From Henricia sp. BOLD:AAB3569 (lineage: Eukaryota; Echinodermata; Asteroidea; Spinulosida; Echinasteridae): a stretch of 64,000 bases of DNA. A program made the position numbers and the translations under genes. The stretch spans positions 868,001 through 932,000 of the forward strand of contig JBBELK010000451.1 of assembly GCA_037783545.1 (NCBI GenBank), in the 5' to 3' direction. The notes under the pieces were generated by a model that saw nothing but the letters and a program-made list of their open reading frames with translations, did not search any database and was not told the DNA's origin. Position 1 is the first letter of the stretch. Each line of letters opens with the position of its first letter. Below are positions 34,601-46,949 of the stretch, in pieces.

Positions 34601-34831
34601 CCTTATTTGGTCTTTGAAGCACAAAGACATTTCTTGGATGTATCACAAAGGGGAAGGCACAAGGATTTCTGTATTAGTATCCTCGTTGTCTGACGGATGC
34701 TCGTTATCGACGTCAGAGTATGATTATCTAGAAGAAAACAAACGAATAATCTGTTAACTCTTTAAAAATGTTGGTAATGACCGCGACAATGTTGCACAAA
34801 TAAAGGGCTACTGAAATACATGTATTGAGCT

Positions 34832-35053
34832 CGTGCCAATGACGTCATTTTGGGAGTAAAACAATGCCGCGTCGTTGTGAAAGCAATGTGCGTGCGCGTT
34901 GTGTGTGTCCATAGCGCGCGTAACGCGCTATGCTGAGGCTCCCATTGGTGAACTAAACCGCGTTACGCCCACCAGAGAGACACACAACGCGCATGCACAT
35001 TGCTTCCACAATGACTCAGCATTATTTGACTCCCAAAATGGCATATTCGCACG
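34832..35053. mobile_element. Foldback, about 220 bp
   Basis: Arms contain CATTTTGGGAGT with ACTCCCAAAATG, and GCAATGTGCGTGCGCGTTGT with ACAACGCGCATGCACATTGC. Confidence 0.75.
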
Positions 35054-35733
35054 TGTTCGAAAGGGGTCAATATGAAATAAAATACATGAAATAAAATGCA
35101 ATTTTCCTTTTCCTGTAAGGAGGCGTTAAGATTCGGCCTAACCTTGCATCAGGGCGTCTCCATCCAAGCACAGACGTTTCTGTACTGACTGAAGGGTGCT
35201 CATCATTGACAACAGCGTTTCGTCAGAATCAAATAAGATCATCTGGAAGAAAAGAAACAAGTGAGATTCTTTTATTACACCAGCCATATTAATGAGGAGG
35301 CGTTTACATTCCGCCAATCGTTAGAATCCATTTTTTAATATAAGGACGATTGTGCTAGCCTAATGCCAGTGCATTAATCAAGACCTAACCTTGCATCATA
35401 GCGTCTCCAACCAGGCCTGAGCATTTCTGTATTGGTATCCTTGCTGCATGACTGAAGGATGCTCGTCTTGGGAGACAGAGTGACGTCAGAGTCCAATCAA
35501 ATCATCTAAGAGAAAAGAAACAAATGAGATTTTTTTAAAATTACACCATACTGATGGGGATTACACCAGAAACATGACATTGTGACCATGACATTGTGAC
35601 AATTAAAGGGCTAGAACGGATGCATGAAATAAAATGCAAAATTTCGAACAGAAATCGGGAAGCATTAGACATTGGTCAAACACTAGAGTCCCTTTTTGAA
35701 TACATGTGTAAAGATGATAAACCGAGACCTAAC

Positions 35734-35957
35734 CATAGAGTTATATATAGTAAACTAGAGTGCGCACTCCCAATACATGATGTGCTGATATGGACGCCGC
35801 CATTTTGGCTTAACGCTATGGGTGCTCGGTGGGCAAAGCTGTGTTGCCCACTTTGCACTCATAGCGTTAAGCAAACATGGCGCCGTCTGCATCGGCACGG
35901 TACACACATGGCTTGAATAGCCAGTGCACACTCTAGTTTACTATATATAACTCTATG
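35734..35957. mobile_element. Foldback MITE with CATAGAGTTATATATAGTAA ends
   Basis: Exact 32-bp terminal inverted repeats (CATAGAGTTATATATAGTAA plus ACTAGAGTG) enclose a GC-rich centre that also pairs (GCCGCCATTTTGGCTTAACG with CGTTAAGC...ATGGCG). About 224 bp, apparently intact. Confidence 0.85.
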
Positions 35958-36339
35958 GACCTAACCTTGAATCAGAGTCTCCATTCAGCATCCAATTTGG
36001 CTTCCATCTTGGGTTGCTGGGTGACGTCCAATCAGATTCCCTCCTTGCATCGCCAGTTGCAAGCCAACAGCATCTTGGTCTGAGATGGATCCCCTCATCA
36101 TCCGGCACCATTCATCCCGTTGCTTTCCTGGATGCGCTCCTTTTTGGTCCTTCCACGTCAGGAGCTGAAGGTCTTTGCGCTGATGTAAAAGAAAAAAAAG
36201 AGGAGAAAACAAAACCCTCCCCCACCCCAAAAAAGAAAAAAAAATGCCCACCCCTCAACCCCAAAAAACAACAACAAGCAAACAAACAAAAACCAACAAG
36301 CAAGAAAAAAGCAGACAAAAACTTTAAAACATTAGTGTT

Positions 36340-38375
36340 AAAACCCTGTTAAACATGCTCACCAATGTTACCAATATATTCTTACCTTCTAACTTAGCAT
36401 ACAAGAATGTAACTGGCCTCAGCCAGTTGGGACGAAGCCTGTTACCATGTCAAACATGCTTACCAATGTTACCAATATATTCTTACCTTCTAACTTAGTA
36501 TACAAGAATGTAACTGGCCTCGGCCAGTTGGGACGAAGCCTGTTACCATGTTAAACATTCTTACCAATGTTACCGATATATTCTTACCTTCTAACTTAGT
36601 ATACAAGAATGTAACTGGCCTCAGCCAGTTGGGACGAAGCCTGTTACCCTGTCAAACATGCTTACCAATGTTACCAATATATTCTTACCTTCTTGCTTAG
36701 TGTACAAGAATGGAACTGGTAATTAACTGGCCTCAGCCAGTTGGGACGAAGCCTGTTACCATGTCAAACATGCTCACCAATGTTACCAATATATTCTTAC
36801 CTTCTAACTTAGTATACAAGAATGTAACTGGCCTCAGCCAGTTGGGACGAAGCCTGTTACCATGTCAAACATGCTTACCAATGTTACCAATATATTCTTA
36901 CCTTCTAACTTAGTATACAAGAATGTAACTGGCCTCGGCCAGTTGGGACGAAGCCTGTTACCATGTTAAACATTCTTACCAATGTTACCGATATATTCTT
37001 ACCTTCTAACTTAGTATACAAGAATGTAACTGGCCTCAGCCAGTTGGGACGAAGCCTGTTACCCTGTCAAACATGCTTACCAATGTTACCAATATATTCT
37101 TACCTTCTTGCTTAGTGTACAAGAATGGAACTGGTAATTAACTGGCCTCAGCCAGTTGGGACGAAGCCTGTTACCATGTCAAACATGCTCACCAATGTTA
37201 CCGATATATTCTTACCTTCTAACTTAGTATACAAGAATGTAACTGGCCTCGGCCAGTTGGGACGAAGCCTGTTACCATGTTAAACATTCTTACCAATGTT
37301 ACCAATATATTCTTACCTTCTAACTTAGTATACAAGAATGTAACTGGCCTCAGCCAGTTGGGACGAAGCCTGTTACCATGTCAAACATGCTTACCAATGT
37401 TACCAATATATTCTTACTTTCTTGCTTAGTGTACAAGAATGGAACTGGTACTTAACTGGCCTCAGCCAGTTGGGACGAAGCCTGTTACCATGTCAAACAT
37501 GCTTACCAATGTTACCGATATATTCTTACCTTCTTGCTTAGTGTACAAGAGTGTAACTGGCCTCGGCCAGTTGGGACGAAGCCTGTTACCATGTCAAACA
37601 TGCTTACCAATGTTACCGATATATTCTTACCTTCTTGCTTAGTTTACAAGAATGGAACTGGTAATTAACTGGCCTTAGCCAGTTGGGATGAAGCCTGTTA
37701 CCATGTTAAACATGCTTACCAATGTTACCGATATATTCTTACCTTCTTGCTTAGTATACAAGAATGTAACTGGCCTCAGCCAGTTTGGACGAAGCCTGTT
37801 ACCATGTCAAACATGCTTACCAATGTTACCAATATATTCTTACCTTCTTGCTTAGTGTACAAGAATGGAACTGGTAATTAACTGGCCTCAGCCAGTTGGG
37901 ACGAAGCCTGTTACCATGTTAAACATGCTTACCAATGTTACCGATATATTCTTACCTTCTTGCTTAGTGTACAAGAATGTAACTGGCCTCAGCCAGTTGG
38001 GACGAAGCCTGTTACCATGTCAAACATGCTTACCAATGTTACCAATATATTCTTACCTTCTAACTTAGTATACAAGAATGTAACTGGCCTCAGCCAGTTT
38101 GGACGAAGCCTGTTACCATGTCAAACATGCTTACCAATGTTACCAATATATTCTTACCTTCTTGCTTAGTGTACAAGAATGGAACTGGTAATTAACTGGC
38201 CTCAGTCAGTTGGGACGAAGCCTGTTACCATGTTAAACATGCTTACCAATGTTACCGATATATTCTTACCTTCTTGCTTAGTGTACAAGAGTGTAACTGG
38301 CCTCAGCCAGTTGGGATGAAGCCTGTTACCATGTTAAACATTCTTACCAATGTTACCGATATATTCTTACCTATC
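36340..38375 (+). repeat. Minisatellite, 101/112-bp unit, about 19 copies, 415-bp higher order
   Basis: GTTGGGACGAAGCC recurs at 36426, 36527 and 36628, period 101; units carrying an 11-bp AATTAACTGGT-type insertion are 112. Three 101s plus one 112 make a 415-bp block seen at least twice (AATTAACTGG at 36721 and 37136). Each unit contains the hairpin AACTGGCCTCAGCCAGTT. Short frames ending YSYLLT/A are products of the repeat. Confidence 0.92.
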
Positions 38376-38432
38376 TTTAATACAAATAACTTTCTACCTC
38401 TTACCTATTGACAATATCTTACCATTTTATAC

Positions 38433-38680
38433 TTGGCTAAACATGCGACGATACGCGGTGCGCAGACGACGGTACGCGGTGAGCAGACGACCGTACGCGG
38501 TGCGCAGACGACGGTACGCGGTGCGCAGACGACGGTACGCGGTGCGCAGACGACGGTACGCGGTGAGCAGACGACCGTAGGCGGTGAGCAGACGACCGTA
38601 GGCGGTGCGCAGACGACGGTACGCGGTGCGCAGACGACGGTACGCGGTGCGCAGACGACGGTTGGCGAAGTTCCTAGTGC
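38433..38680 (+). repeat. GC-rich 21-bp minisatellite, about 11 copies
   Basis: The unit ACGCGGTGCGCAGACGACGG plus T repeats with few changes. Because 21 is divisible by three it yields a 7-residue repeat (GAQTTVR), but there is no start context or splice support. Confidence 0.9.
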
Positions 38681-39384
38681 CGGTAAAGTTCTTTGCCGGA
38701 CTTACATACTTTTTACGTGCGAGTGCCGAGTTACGACGAAATATGTGGTAGGTCTATAAAAGTTACAAACATGGCCCCAGTTTTAAAAACAACAGATTCT
38801 AGAAACACAAATGGCAGCCCACACAATGGGGTCGGAGAGGGGGTCAGGGAGGTGCGGGCCGCGGGTGTTTAACAAATTATCAGATGGGCACCGTGACGAA
38901 ATATTACCAGTTAAAGAGCATTTTAGTTTTACACATTACAAGCGCAAAAACTTTACACATGCACGTCACCACGTACAACTTTTCAAGTTCACCCTCGACA
39001 CAAGAGGGCGCTGTTTAACATAGCAAACTCCCCACTTCAGATATGATTACTACTACTACTATTTGCCGATAGTTGGTTATCGGACTTAGTTCAACCGAAT
39101 TAACAACCTACAATATACACATCGCCCATAAAAAGTACAAACGTTTGAAAGCGTTTTCAAACGGTATCTCGTCGGCAATGGCAAATTTGAAACATTCGAC
39201 AAACGTTTTCAAACGTTTGCCGCCCATAAAAAGTACAAACGTTCGAAAGCGTTTTCAAACGGGATGTCATCGGCACGGGGCGTAAATTCATATACGTTAC
39301 TTCGTTTCCACTATGAGACAACTTGGGTTTGATATTCATAGCAAAACACATGTTCATGGAAAAACACATCTGATGTTTACATGA

Positions 39385-39600
39385 GATGTTCATAGCGCAA
39401 CCGAATTGATGTTCATAGCGCAACCGAATTGATGTTCATAGCGCAACCGAATTGATGTTCATAGCGCAACCGAATTGATGTTCATAGCGCAATCGAATTG
39501 ATGTTCATAGCGCAACCGAAATGAAGTTCATAGCGCAACCGAATTGATGTTTATAGCGAAACACATTAAGATGTTCATAGCGAAACACATTACATGTAGA
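39385..39600 (+). repeat. 24-bp tandem repeat, about 8 copies
   Basis: GATGTTCATAGCGCAACCGA plus ATT repeats, then changes to a GCGAAACACATT variant that leads into the next array. Confidence 0.88.
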
Positions 39601-39603
39601 TGC

Positions 39604-42211
39604 ACATACAATAGCAAAACACATTTTGATAATAGAAAAACACATGATGTTCATAGCAAAACACATTTCATGTTCATACGAAACAACCAGAGATATTTGG
39701 CGACGAAACGTTTCTTATTTTTGAATTTGGTTGTGACGAAACGACCAGAGATATTTGACGACGAGATTTAGAGGCGAGATTTTGCGACGAAATTGTTCTT
39801 ATATTATAATTGGGTCGTGACGAAACGACCAGAGATATTTGGCGACGAGATTTGGAGGCGAGATTTGGCGACGAGATTTTTCTTATTTTCTAAGTGGGTC
39901 GTGACAAAACGACCAGAGATATTTGGCGACGAGATTTAGAGGCGAGATTTGGCGACGAGGTTTTTCTTATTTTCGAAGTGGGTCGTGACGAAACGACCAG
40001 ATATATTTGGAGGCGAGATTTAGAGGCGAGATTTTGCGACGTGATTTTGCAACGGAATTTTTCTTATTTTAGAATTGGGTCGTGACGAAAAGACCAGAGA
40101 TATTTGGCGACGAGATTTAGAGGCGAGATTTTGAACATACAATAGCAAAACACATTTTGATAATAGAAAAACACATGATGTTCACAGCAAAACACATTTC
40201 ATGTTCATACGAAACAACCACAGATATTTGGCGACGAAACGTTTCTTATTTTCGAATTTGGTTGTGACGAAACGACCAGAGATATTTGGCGACGAGATTT
40301 AGAGGCGAGATTTGGAAACGAGATTTTGCGACGAAATTGTTCTTATATTATAATTGGGTCGTGACGAAACGACCAGAGATATTTGGCGACGAGGTTTAGA
40401 GGCGAGATTTTGCAACGAGATTTTGCAACGAAATTTTTCTTATTTTCGAATTTGGTCGCGACGAAACGACCAGAGATATTTGGCGACGAGATTTAGAGGC
40501 GAGATTTGGCGACGAGATTTTTCTTATTTTCGAAGTGGGTCGTGACGAAACGACCAGAGATATTTGGCGACGAGATTTTTTTATTTTCTAAGTGGGTCGT
40601 GACGAAACGACCAGAGATATTTGGCGACGAGATTTAGAGGCGAGATTTGGAAACGAGATTTTGCGACGAAATTGTTCTTATATTATAATTGGGTCGTGAC
40701 GAAACGACCAGAGATATTTGGCGACAAGATTTAGAGGCGAGATTTTTCTTATTTTCGAATTTGGTCGTGACAAAACGACCAGAGATATTTGGCGACGAGA
40801 TTTAGAGGCGAGATTTGGCGACGAGATTTTTCTTATTTTCGAAGTGGGTCGTGACGAAACGACCAGAGATATTTGGCGACGAGATTTTTTTATTTTCTAA
40901 GTGGGTCGTGACGAAACGACCAGAGATATTTGGCGACGAGATTTAGAGGCGAGATTTGGAAACGAGATTTTGCGACGAAATTGTTCTTATATTATAATTG
41001 GGTCGTGACGAAACGACCAGAGATATTTGGCGACAAGATTTAGAGGCGAGATTTTTCTTATTTTCGAATTTGGTCGTGACAAAACGACCAGAGATATTTG
41101 GCGACGAGATTTAGAGGCGAGATTTGGCGACGAGATTTTTCTTATTTTCGAAGTGGGTCGTGACGAAACGACCAGAGATATTTGGCGACGAGATTTTTTT
41201 ATTTTCTAAGTGGGTCGTGACGAAACGACCAGAGATATTTGGCGACGAGATTTAGAGGCGAGATTTGGAAACGAGATTTTGCGACGAAATTGTTCTTATA
41301 TTATAATTGGGTCGTGACGAAACGACCAGAGATATTTGGCGACAAGATTTAGAGGCGAGATTTTTCTTATTTTCGAATTTGGTCGTGACAAAACGACCAG
41401 AGATATTTGGCGACGAGATTTAGAGGCGAGATTTGGCGACGAGATTTTTCTTATTTTTGAAGTGGGTCGTGACGAAACGACCAGAGATATTTGGCGACGA
41501 GATTTAGAGGCGAGATTTGGCGACGAGATTTTTCTTATTTTCGAAGTGGGACGTGACGAAACGACCAGAGATATTTGGCGATGAGATTTAGAGGCGAGAT
41601 TTGGAAACGAGATTTTGCGACGAAATTGTTTTTATATCAGAATTGGGTCGTGACGAAACGACCAGAGATATTTGGCGACGAGATTTAGAGGCGAGATTTG
41701 GCGACGAGATTTTTCTTATTTTCGAAGTGGGTCGTGACAAAACGACCAGATATATTTGGAGGCGAGATTTAGAGGCGAGATTTGGAAACGAGATTTTGCG
41801 ACGAAATTGTTTTTATATCAGAATTGGGTCGTGACGAAACGACCAGAGATATTTGGCGACGAGATTTAGAGGCGAGATTTTGCGACGAGATTTTTCTTAT
41901 TTTCGAAGTGGGTCGTGACAAAACGACCAGATATATTTGGAGGCGAGATTTAGAGGCGAGATTTAGAGGCGAGATTTGGAAACGAGATTTTGCGACGAAA
42001 TTGTTCTTATATCAGAATTGGGTCTTGACGAAACGACCATAGATATTTGGCGACGAGATTTAGAGGCGAGATTTTGCGACGAGATTTTGCAACGAAATTT
42101 TTCTTATTTTCGAATTTGGTCGTGACGAAACGACCAGAGATATTTGGCGACGAGATTTAGAGGCGAGATTTGGCGACGAGATTTTTCTTATTTTCGAAGT
42201 GGGTCGTGACG
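39604..42211 (+). repeat. Satellite, ~58-95 bp units (often 84), 309-bp higher-order repeat
   Basis: Units share GACGAAACGACCAGAGATAT and GGCGACGAGATTTAGAGGCG. From about 40570 to 41460 three near-identical 309-bp blocks run head to tail (equal positions 40718, 41027 and 41336). A longer stretch at 39609-39745 returns at 40140-40280. Long partial frames arise because 84 and 309 are multiples of three. Confidence 0.92.
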
Positions 42212-42930
42212 AATAATAATAATAAATCTTTAAAGAACGCTGAATGACGCAATAGGGCGACATTTCGGCAAGACTCTCGCCGGGGACCACCGAAATTTCG
42301 GCAAGAATCACTCAAAATGACACCTTATTTTTTTACCCAAAGCTTCCGGAGATGCTTCCAGACCGAAGAGAAACAGCTCCAGTCCCAATAAAAATGGTTC
42401 TCGACCTAAAAAAAATGGTTTTTGACCTAAAAAAATTAATTTTAAACTCAAAAATATTAGGGCGACACCAAAATGTCGCCCTATTGAGCACGTCGCCCTA
42501 ATATACCTTTTTTACACACGATTTGTCGCCCTATCCTGCAATTCATAGTTTTTGTAAAGCGCAAGCATTTAGCTAATAGCTATTCGCCGCGCTATGGCAT
42601 ATAGGATTACATGTGAAATGCTTGATTAAAGAGGTATGTTTTGAGATGTGATTTGAACATGGCAATATTTAGTTGTTGTCTGATAGAGATAGGAAGCTGA
42701 TTCCAAAGTTGTGGAGCTGCTACTGAAAACCTTCTGTCGCCGAACGATTTGAGTCTGGATGGTGGAACAGTCAGCAGGCTTGCATCGCTAGATCGCAGCT
42801 GACGTACTGGAACATAAGGTGTTGTTAGTTGTTGAATGTAGTCTGGAGCCATGTTGTGCAAGGATTGATATGCAATAAGAAGGAGTTTGAATGTGATGCG
42901 TTGCCGGATGGGGAGCCAGTGGAGACAACA
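42212..42930 (-). mobile_element. 3' end of a non-LTR retrotransposon (LINE, CR1/L2/jockey-like)
   Basis: On the minus strand 42924-42607 encodes the usual C-terminal end of a LINE reverse transcriptase protein: LHWLPIRQRITFKLLLIAYQ, PDYIQQL, FGDRRFSVAAPQLWNQLP and FKSHLKTYLF before a stop. About 390 bases of 3' UTR follow and end in an (ATT)n tail at 42212-42225, which abuts the 84/309-bp satellite. Everything upstream of the C-terminus is absent, the normal result of 5' truncation. Inside the UTR, short GTCGCCCTA motifs recur in both orientations. Confidence 0.8.
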
Positions 42931-43149
42931 AAAAATATGATTTAGAAATAACCACACACACCAAATAAACACACCAAACAAACAATAATTTGATTTCGGG
43001 TGGGGGTGGGGGAGAGCGATCGGGGGCGGGGATTCAAGAAATTGTTTTCTTTTCCAATTGTTTTCTTTTTGAAAGTCACCTCTTTTTTTGCAGAGGTCTT
43101 TCATGTAAATATCTACATACAATAAAATTAATACTAACCATTACAATAA

Positions 43150-43730
43150 AAATACGAATAATTTCAATTGCGGTCAGCCTATACAGTTTCAATGCAGCAT
43201 TGCTAGTTTGTGGGAGGGATCTATATACAATTACGGTACTGTACAAGGATATATAATTAATTAATATATTCATGTATTTGCATAATGCAACGCACCAGGC
43301 ATTGCGGACAGCCTATCATTTCAATGCTGCATTGTTAGTGGTTGTTCGTGTTTTTTATACAGTTATAATATTCATATATTCAAAACATTTTTGCATAAGC
43401 AACGCTCAAGGCATTGCGGACGGCCTACTGATTCAGTGCACAAGGCACTGCTAGGGACTGGACTGCCTACGACGATTCCAATGCAGCATTGCTAGGGGCT
43501 GTTTTTAAATTATGCAATGCATCAGGCATTGTGGACTGCCTATTGTTTCAATGTTGCATTGCTTGGGATTCTCCGTTGAAAGGTTCAATTATAATATTCA
43601 TGTCAATTATAATATTCATTATATTTCTTGCATAAGTAAAGCAATGCTCCAGGCATTGCAGACGGTCTACTGTTTCAGTGCACAAGGCACTGCTAGGGAC
43701 CATATTTATAATTTTATTTAATTGCAGCAG
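43150..43730 (+). repeat. Degenerate GCATTGC-motif repeat, segment copy 1
   Basis: About nine GCATTG-centred inverted words (for example CAATGCAGCATTGCTAG and GCACCAGGCATTG) are spaced at 40-90 bp. The same series occurs at 46960-47420. Confidence 0.75.
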
Positions 43731-44700
43731 TGTTCCAAATACGTATACATTTTTTGTTTCGTTTTCGTGTTGCTGGCACTTTCCGCACCACACATTTCGG
43801 GTGTTTTCACTAAAGTTAAAATTGTTAACACTTAGATTATGGAATTTATATTGCTCCCCAATTAATTTTTCACTATTTGACTTGAACCCAAATGAATTTG
43901 AAGGGCCCACCGCCTCACCCTAACCCCTTCCCCAATGCACTGCGCATGCGCTAGCCTCGCTTTGCTTGTTGTAGCTGCTTGACGGCTGTTCGCTGCTTTG
44001 GGCCCCTTTGCGAAACACACGCAACTGCATACACACATACATTCATATCCCAGTTTATTTATTTGTATATGTAAATTTATATATCGAAGTAATTGAACTG
44101 CGCCAAACACAAAAAAAGTCTCGACAACTTCTGCGAAAACGGGAAACCTACGGCACCTGACCTATTCTAACCTATTCTAACCTGATCCTAAGCTACATGT
44201 AGTAGGCCCTACAACCTTACTACATGTAAATCTAACTACGTAGGTTTCCCATTTTCGGCAGAAGCAAGCGCGCAAAACTGTGTTTCAGCATAACGCGCTT
44301 CATGATTACGAGTGTAGGTGATTTGTGTACAATTATTGGTTGTATGTTGTAATTACCCATTCATACTGATCTCGCTTTAACTCTCGTTGCACTCGTTCAT
44401 ACACGCTACTGAACGCTGCCGAACGCTGCTGAAAGCGTGAAAAGCACCCCAGCCTAATTTGTAATATTTATGCAAGAACCCCATCATAAATTTCGTGCAT
44501 TTCATTTTTGGACAATGTCCCAGACACTGTCAAGTGAATTATTTGTTTTTTATAGATTATTTAATTTTATAATTTGATTTTTTAGACAACACGTTTACTA
44601 ATTATTGCGTTTTTAAAATTATTTTTAATTTAAAAAACAAAATCACGAAAACATGTGGTGCGGTTGTTTGTGAAAGAAATACCGACAAATGGATCGAACA
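43150..44700 (+). repeat. Duplicated segment, left copy
   Basis: The order GCATTGC series, CGCATGCGC...CCTCGCTT...GCAGCTGCTT, GGGAAACC...GGTTTCCC hairpin, GAACGCTGC repeats, TCACGAAAACATGTGGTG is repeated at 46950-48570, at low identity. The two copies flank the 119-bp array. Confidence 0.65.
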
Positions 44701-44734
44701 TTTGAAACACTGCCATGCAAACTAGGGGATTTAA

Positions 44735-46665
44735 CTACAATATTTCTAGGTTCTATCTTCAGCATCTAAGGAGTTAGAGATGGAGATGTTTGAAGGAGCT
44801 GAGGAGCCTTGCGAAGGAACCGTCTTGCTGAGGCTGATCTTGAATTTGATGGAGAGGTCTCTGTTTAGCATCGAAGGAGATAGGTTACAGATGGAGACGT
44901 TTGGAGGAGCTGAGAAGCCTTGCGAAGGAACCGTCTTGCTTAGGCTGATCTTAAAATCTTGAATTTGATGGAGAGATCTCTGTTCAGCATCGAGGGGAGG
45001 GGGGGGGGGGGTAGAGATGGAGACGTTTGGAGGAGCTGAGAAGCCTTGCGAAGGAACGGTCTTGCTTAGGCTGATCTTGAAATCTTGAATTTGATGGAGA
45101 GATCTCTGTTTAGCATCGAAGGAAATAGGTTAGAGATGGAGACGTTTGGAGGAGCTGAGAAGCCTTGCGAAGGAACGGTCTTGCTTAGGCTGATCTTGAA
45201 ATCTTGAATTTGATGGAGAGATCTCTGTTTAGCATCGAAGGAGATAGGTTAGAGATGGAGACGTTTGGAGGAGCTGAGAAGCCTTGCGAAGTAACTGTCT
45301 TGCTTAGGCTGATCTTGAAATCTTGAATTTGATGAAGAGATCTCCGTTCAGCATCGAGGGGGGTTAGAGATGTAGACGTTTGGAGGAGCTGAGAAGCCTT
45401 GCGAAGGAACCGTCTTGCTTAGGCTGATCTTAAAATCTTGAATTTGATGGAGAGATCTCTGTTCAGCATCGAGGGGGGGGGGGGGGGTGGGGGTAGAGAT
45501 GGAGACGTTTGGAGGAGCTGAGAAGCCTTGCGAAGGAACGGTCTTGCTTAGGCTGATCTTGAAATCTTGAATTTGATGGAGAGATCTCTGTTTAGCATCG
45601 AAGGAGATAGGTTAGAGATGGAGACGTTTGGAGGAGCTGAGAAGCCTTGCGAAGGAACGGTCTTGCTTAGGCTGATCTTGAAATCTTGAATTTGATGGAG
45701 AGATCTCTGTTTAGCATCGAAGGAGATAGGTTAGAGATGGAGACGTTTGGAGGAGCTGAGAAGCCTTGCGAAGTAACTGTCTTGCTTAGGCTGATCTTGA
45801 AATCTTGAATTTGATGGAGAGATCTCCGTTCAGCATCGAGGGGGGTTAGAGATGAAGACGTTTGGAGGAGCTGAGAAGCCTTGCGAAGGAACTGTCTTGC
45901 TTAGGCTGATCTTGAAATCTTGAATTTGATGGAGAGATCTCTGTTTAGCATCGAAGGAGATAGGTTAGAGATGGAGACGTTTGGAGGAGCTGAGAAGCCT
46001 TGCGAAGGAACGGTCTTGCTTAGGCTGATCTTGAAATCTTGAATTTGATGGAGAGATCTCTGTTTAGCATCGAAGGAGATAGGTTAGAGATGGAGACGTT
46101 TGGAGGAGCTGAGAAGCCTTGCGAAGGAACCGTCTTGCTTAGGCTGATCTTGAAATCTTGAATTTAATGGAGAGATCTCTGTTTAGCATCGAAGGAGATA
46201 GGTTAGAGATGGAGACGTTTGGAGGAGCTGAGAAGCCTTGCGAAGGAACTGTCTTGCTTAGGCTGATCTTGAAATCTTGAATTTGATGGAGAGATCTCTG
46301 TTCAGCATCGAGGGGGGTTAGAGATGAAGACGTTTGGAGGAGCTGAGAAGCCTTGCGAAGGAACTGTCTTGCTTAGGCTGATCTTGAAATCTTGAATTTA
46401 AAGGAGAGATCTCTGTTTAGCATCGAAGGAGATAGGTTAGAGATGGAGACGTTTGGAGGAGCTGAGAAGCCTTGCGAAGGAACTGTCTTGCTTAGGCTGA
46501 TCTTGAAATCTTGAATTTGATGGAGAGATCTCTGTTTAGCATCGAAGGAGATAGGTTAGAGATGAAGACGTTTGGAGGAGCTGAGAAGCCTTGCGAAGGA
46601 ACTGTCTTGCTTGGGCTGATCTTGAAATCTTGAATTTGATGGAAAGGTCTCTGTTTAGCGAGCAC
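44735..46665 (+). repeat. Tandem array, ~119-bp unit, about 16 copies
   Basis: GCTGAGAAGCCTTGCGAAGG repeats with period 119 in most units, 110-132 where a poly-G tract (44998-45011, 45474-45488) varies in length. Also contains GGAGAGATCTCTGTTTAGCA in each unit. Non-coding. Confidence 0.92.
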
Positions 46666-46949
46666 GCAGCCCCAGTTCGGCATTTTTTTCACCGTAGAGA
46701 TTATAATATAATTATAACATTTTAATACCTTTTCGAGCGGGGCGGGGTTGGGGGGGGGGGAAGAGAGTGAATCGAATGGGGACTGAACATTTTTACATGG
46801 GGCCTGAAGAACCATATTTCCTTTTCTTTTTAAATGAAAGAACAAAAATATTTTCAGACAAAAAGAATATCACATTTACCCTGTGGAGGCCCCTCATATA
46901 TAATTACATACGAATAAAATTAGAATCCTTGCATACAAACAATGAAAAT

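Larger units (their letters stand above)
34650..36179 (-). other. Four exon-like repeat units on the minus strand
   Basis: Units at 35966-36179, 35390-35505, 35143-35242 and about 34650-34727 share sequence. On the minus strand each begins after a pyrimidine-rich acceptor (for example TTTCTTTTCTTCCAG), and the first three end CAAG|GTTAGG. Only some are open: 35143-35242 reads MILFDSDETLLSMMSTLQ, whereas 35390-35505 has a stop in every frame from its acceptor. They may be duplicated exons of a noncoding transcript, a decayed gene, or a repeat that happens to carry splice-like ends. Two foldbacks (34832-35053 and 35734-35957) separate them. Confidence 0.4.

Noticed and set aside
36014-36352. 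112-residue Lys-rich frame on the plus strand
   Set aside because: Its end is A-rich low-complexity DNA and the same stretch reads better as exon-like units on the other strand.
38433-38759. 108-residue GAQTTVR repeat protein
   Set aside because: The 21-bp minisatellite alone explains it; no start context, splice site or flanking coding sequence.
39894-42042. Series of frames with TTRDIWRRDLEARF
   Set aside because: Satellite units with lengths divisible by three; frames are broken repeatedly and there are no gene signals.
42607-43122. 171-residue minus-strand host gene
   Set aside because: Residues from about 67 on are a LINE reverse-transcriptase C-terminus; the part before is unrelated flanking DNA.
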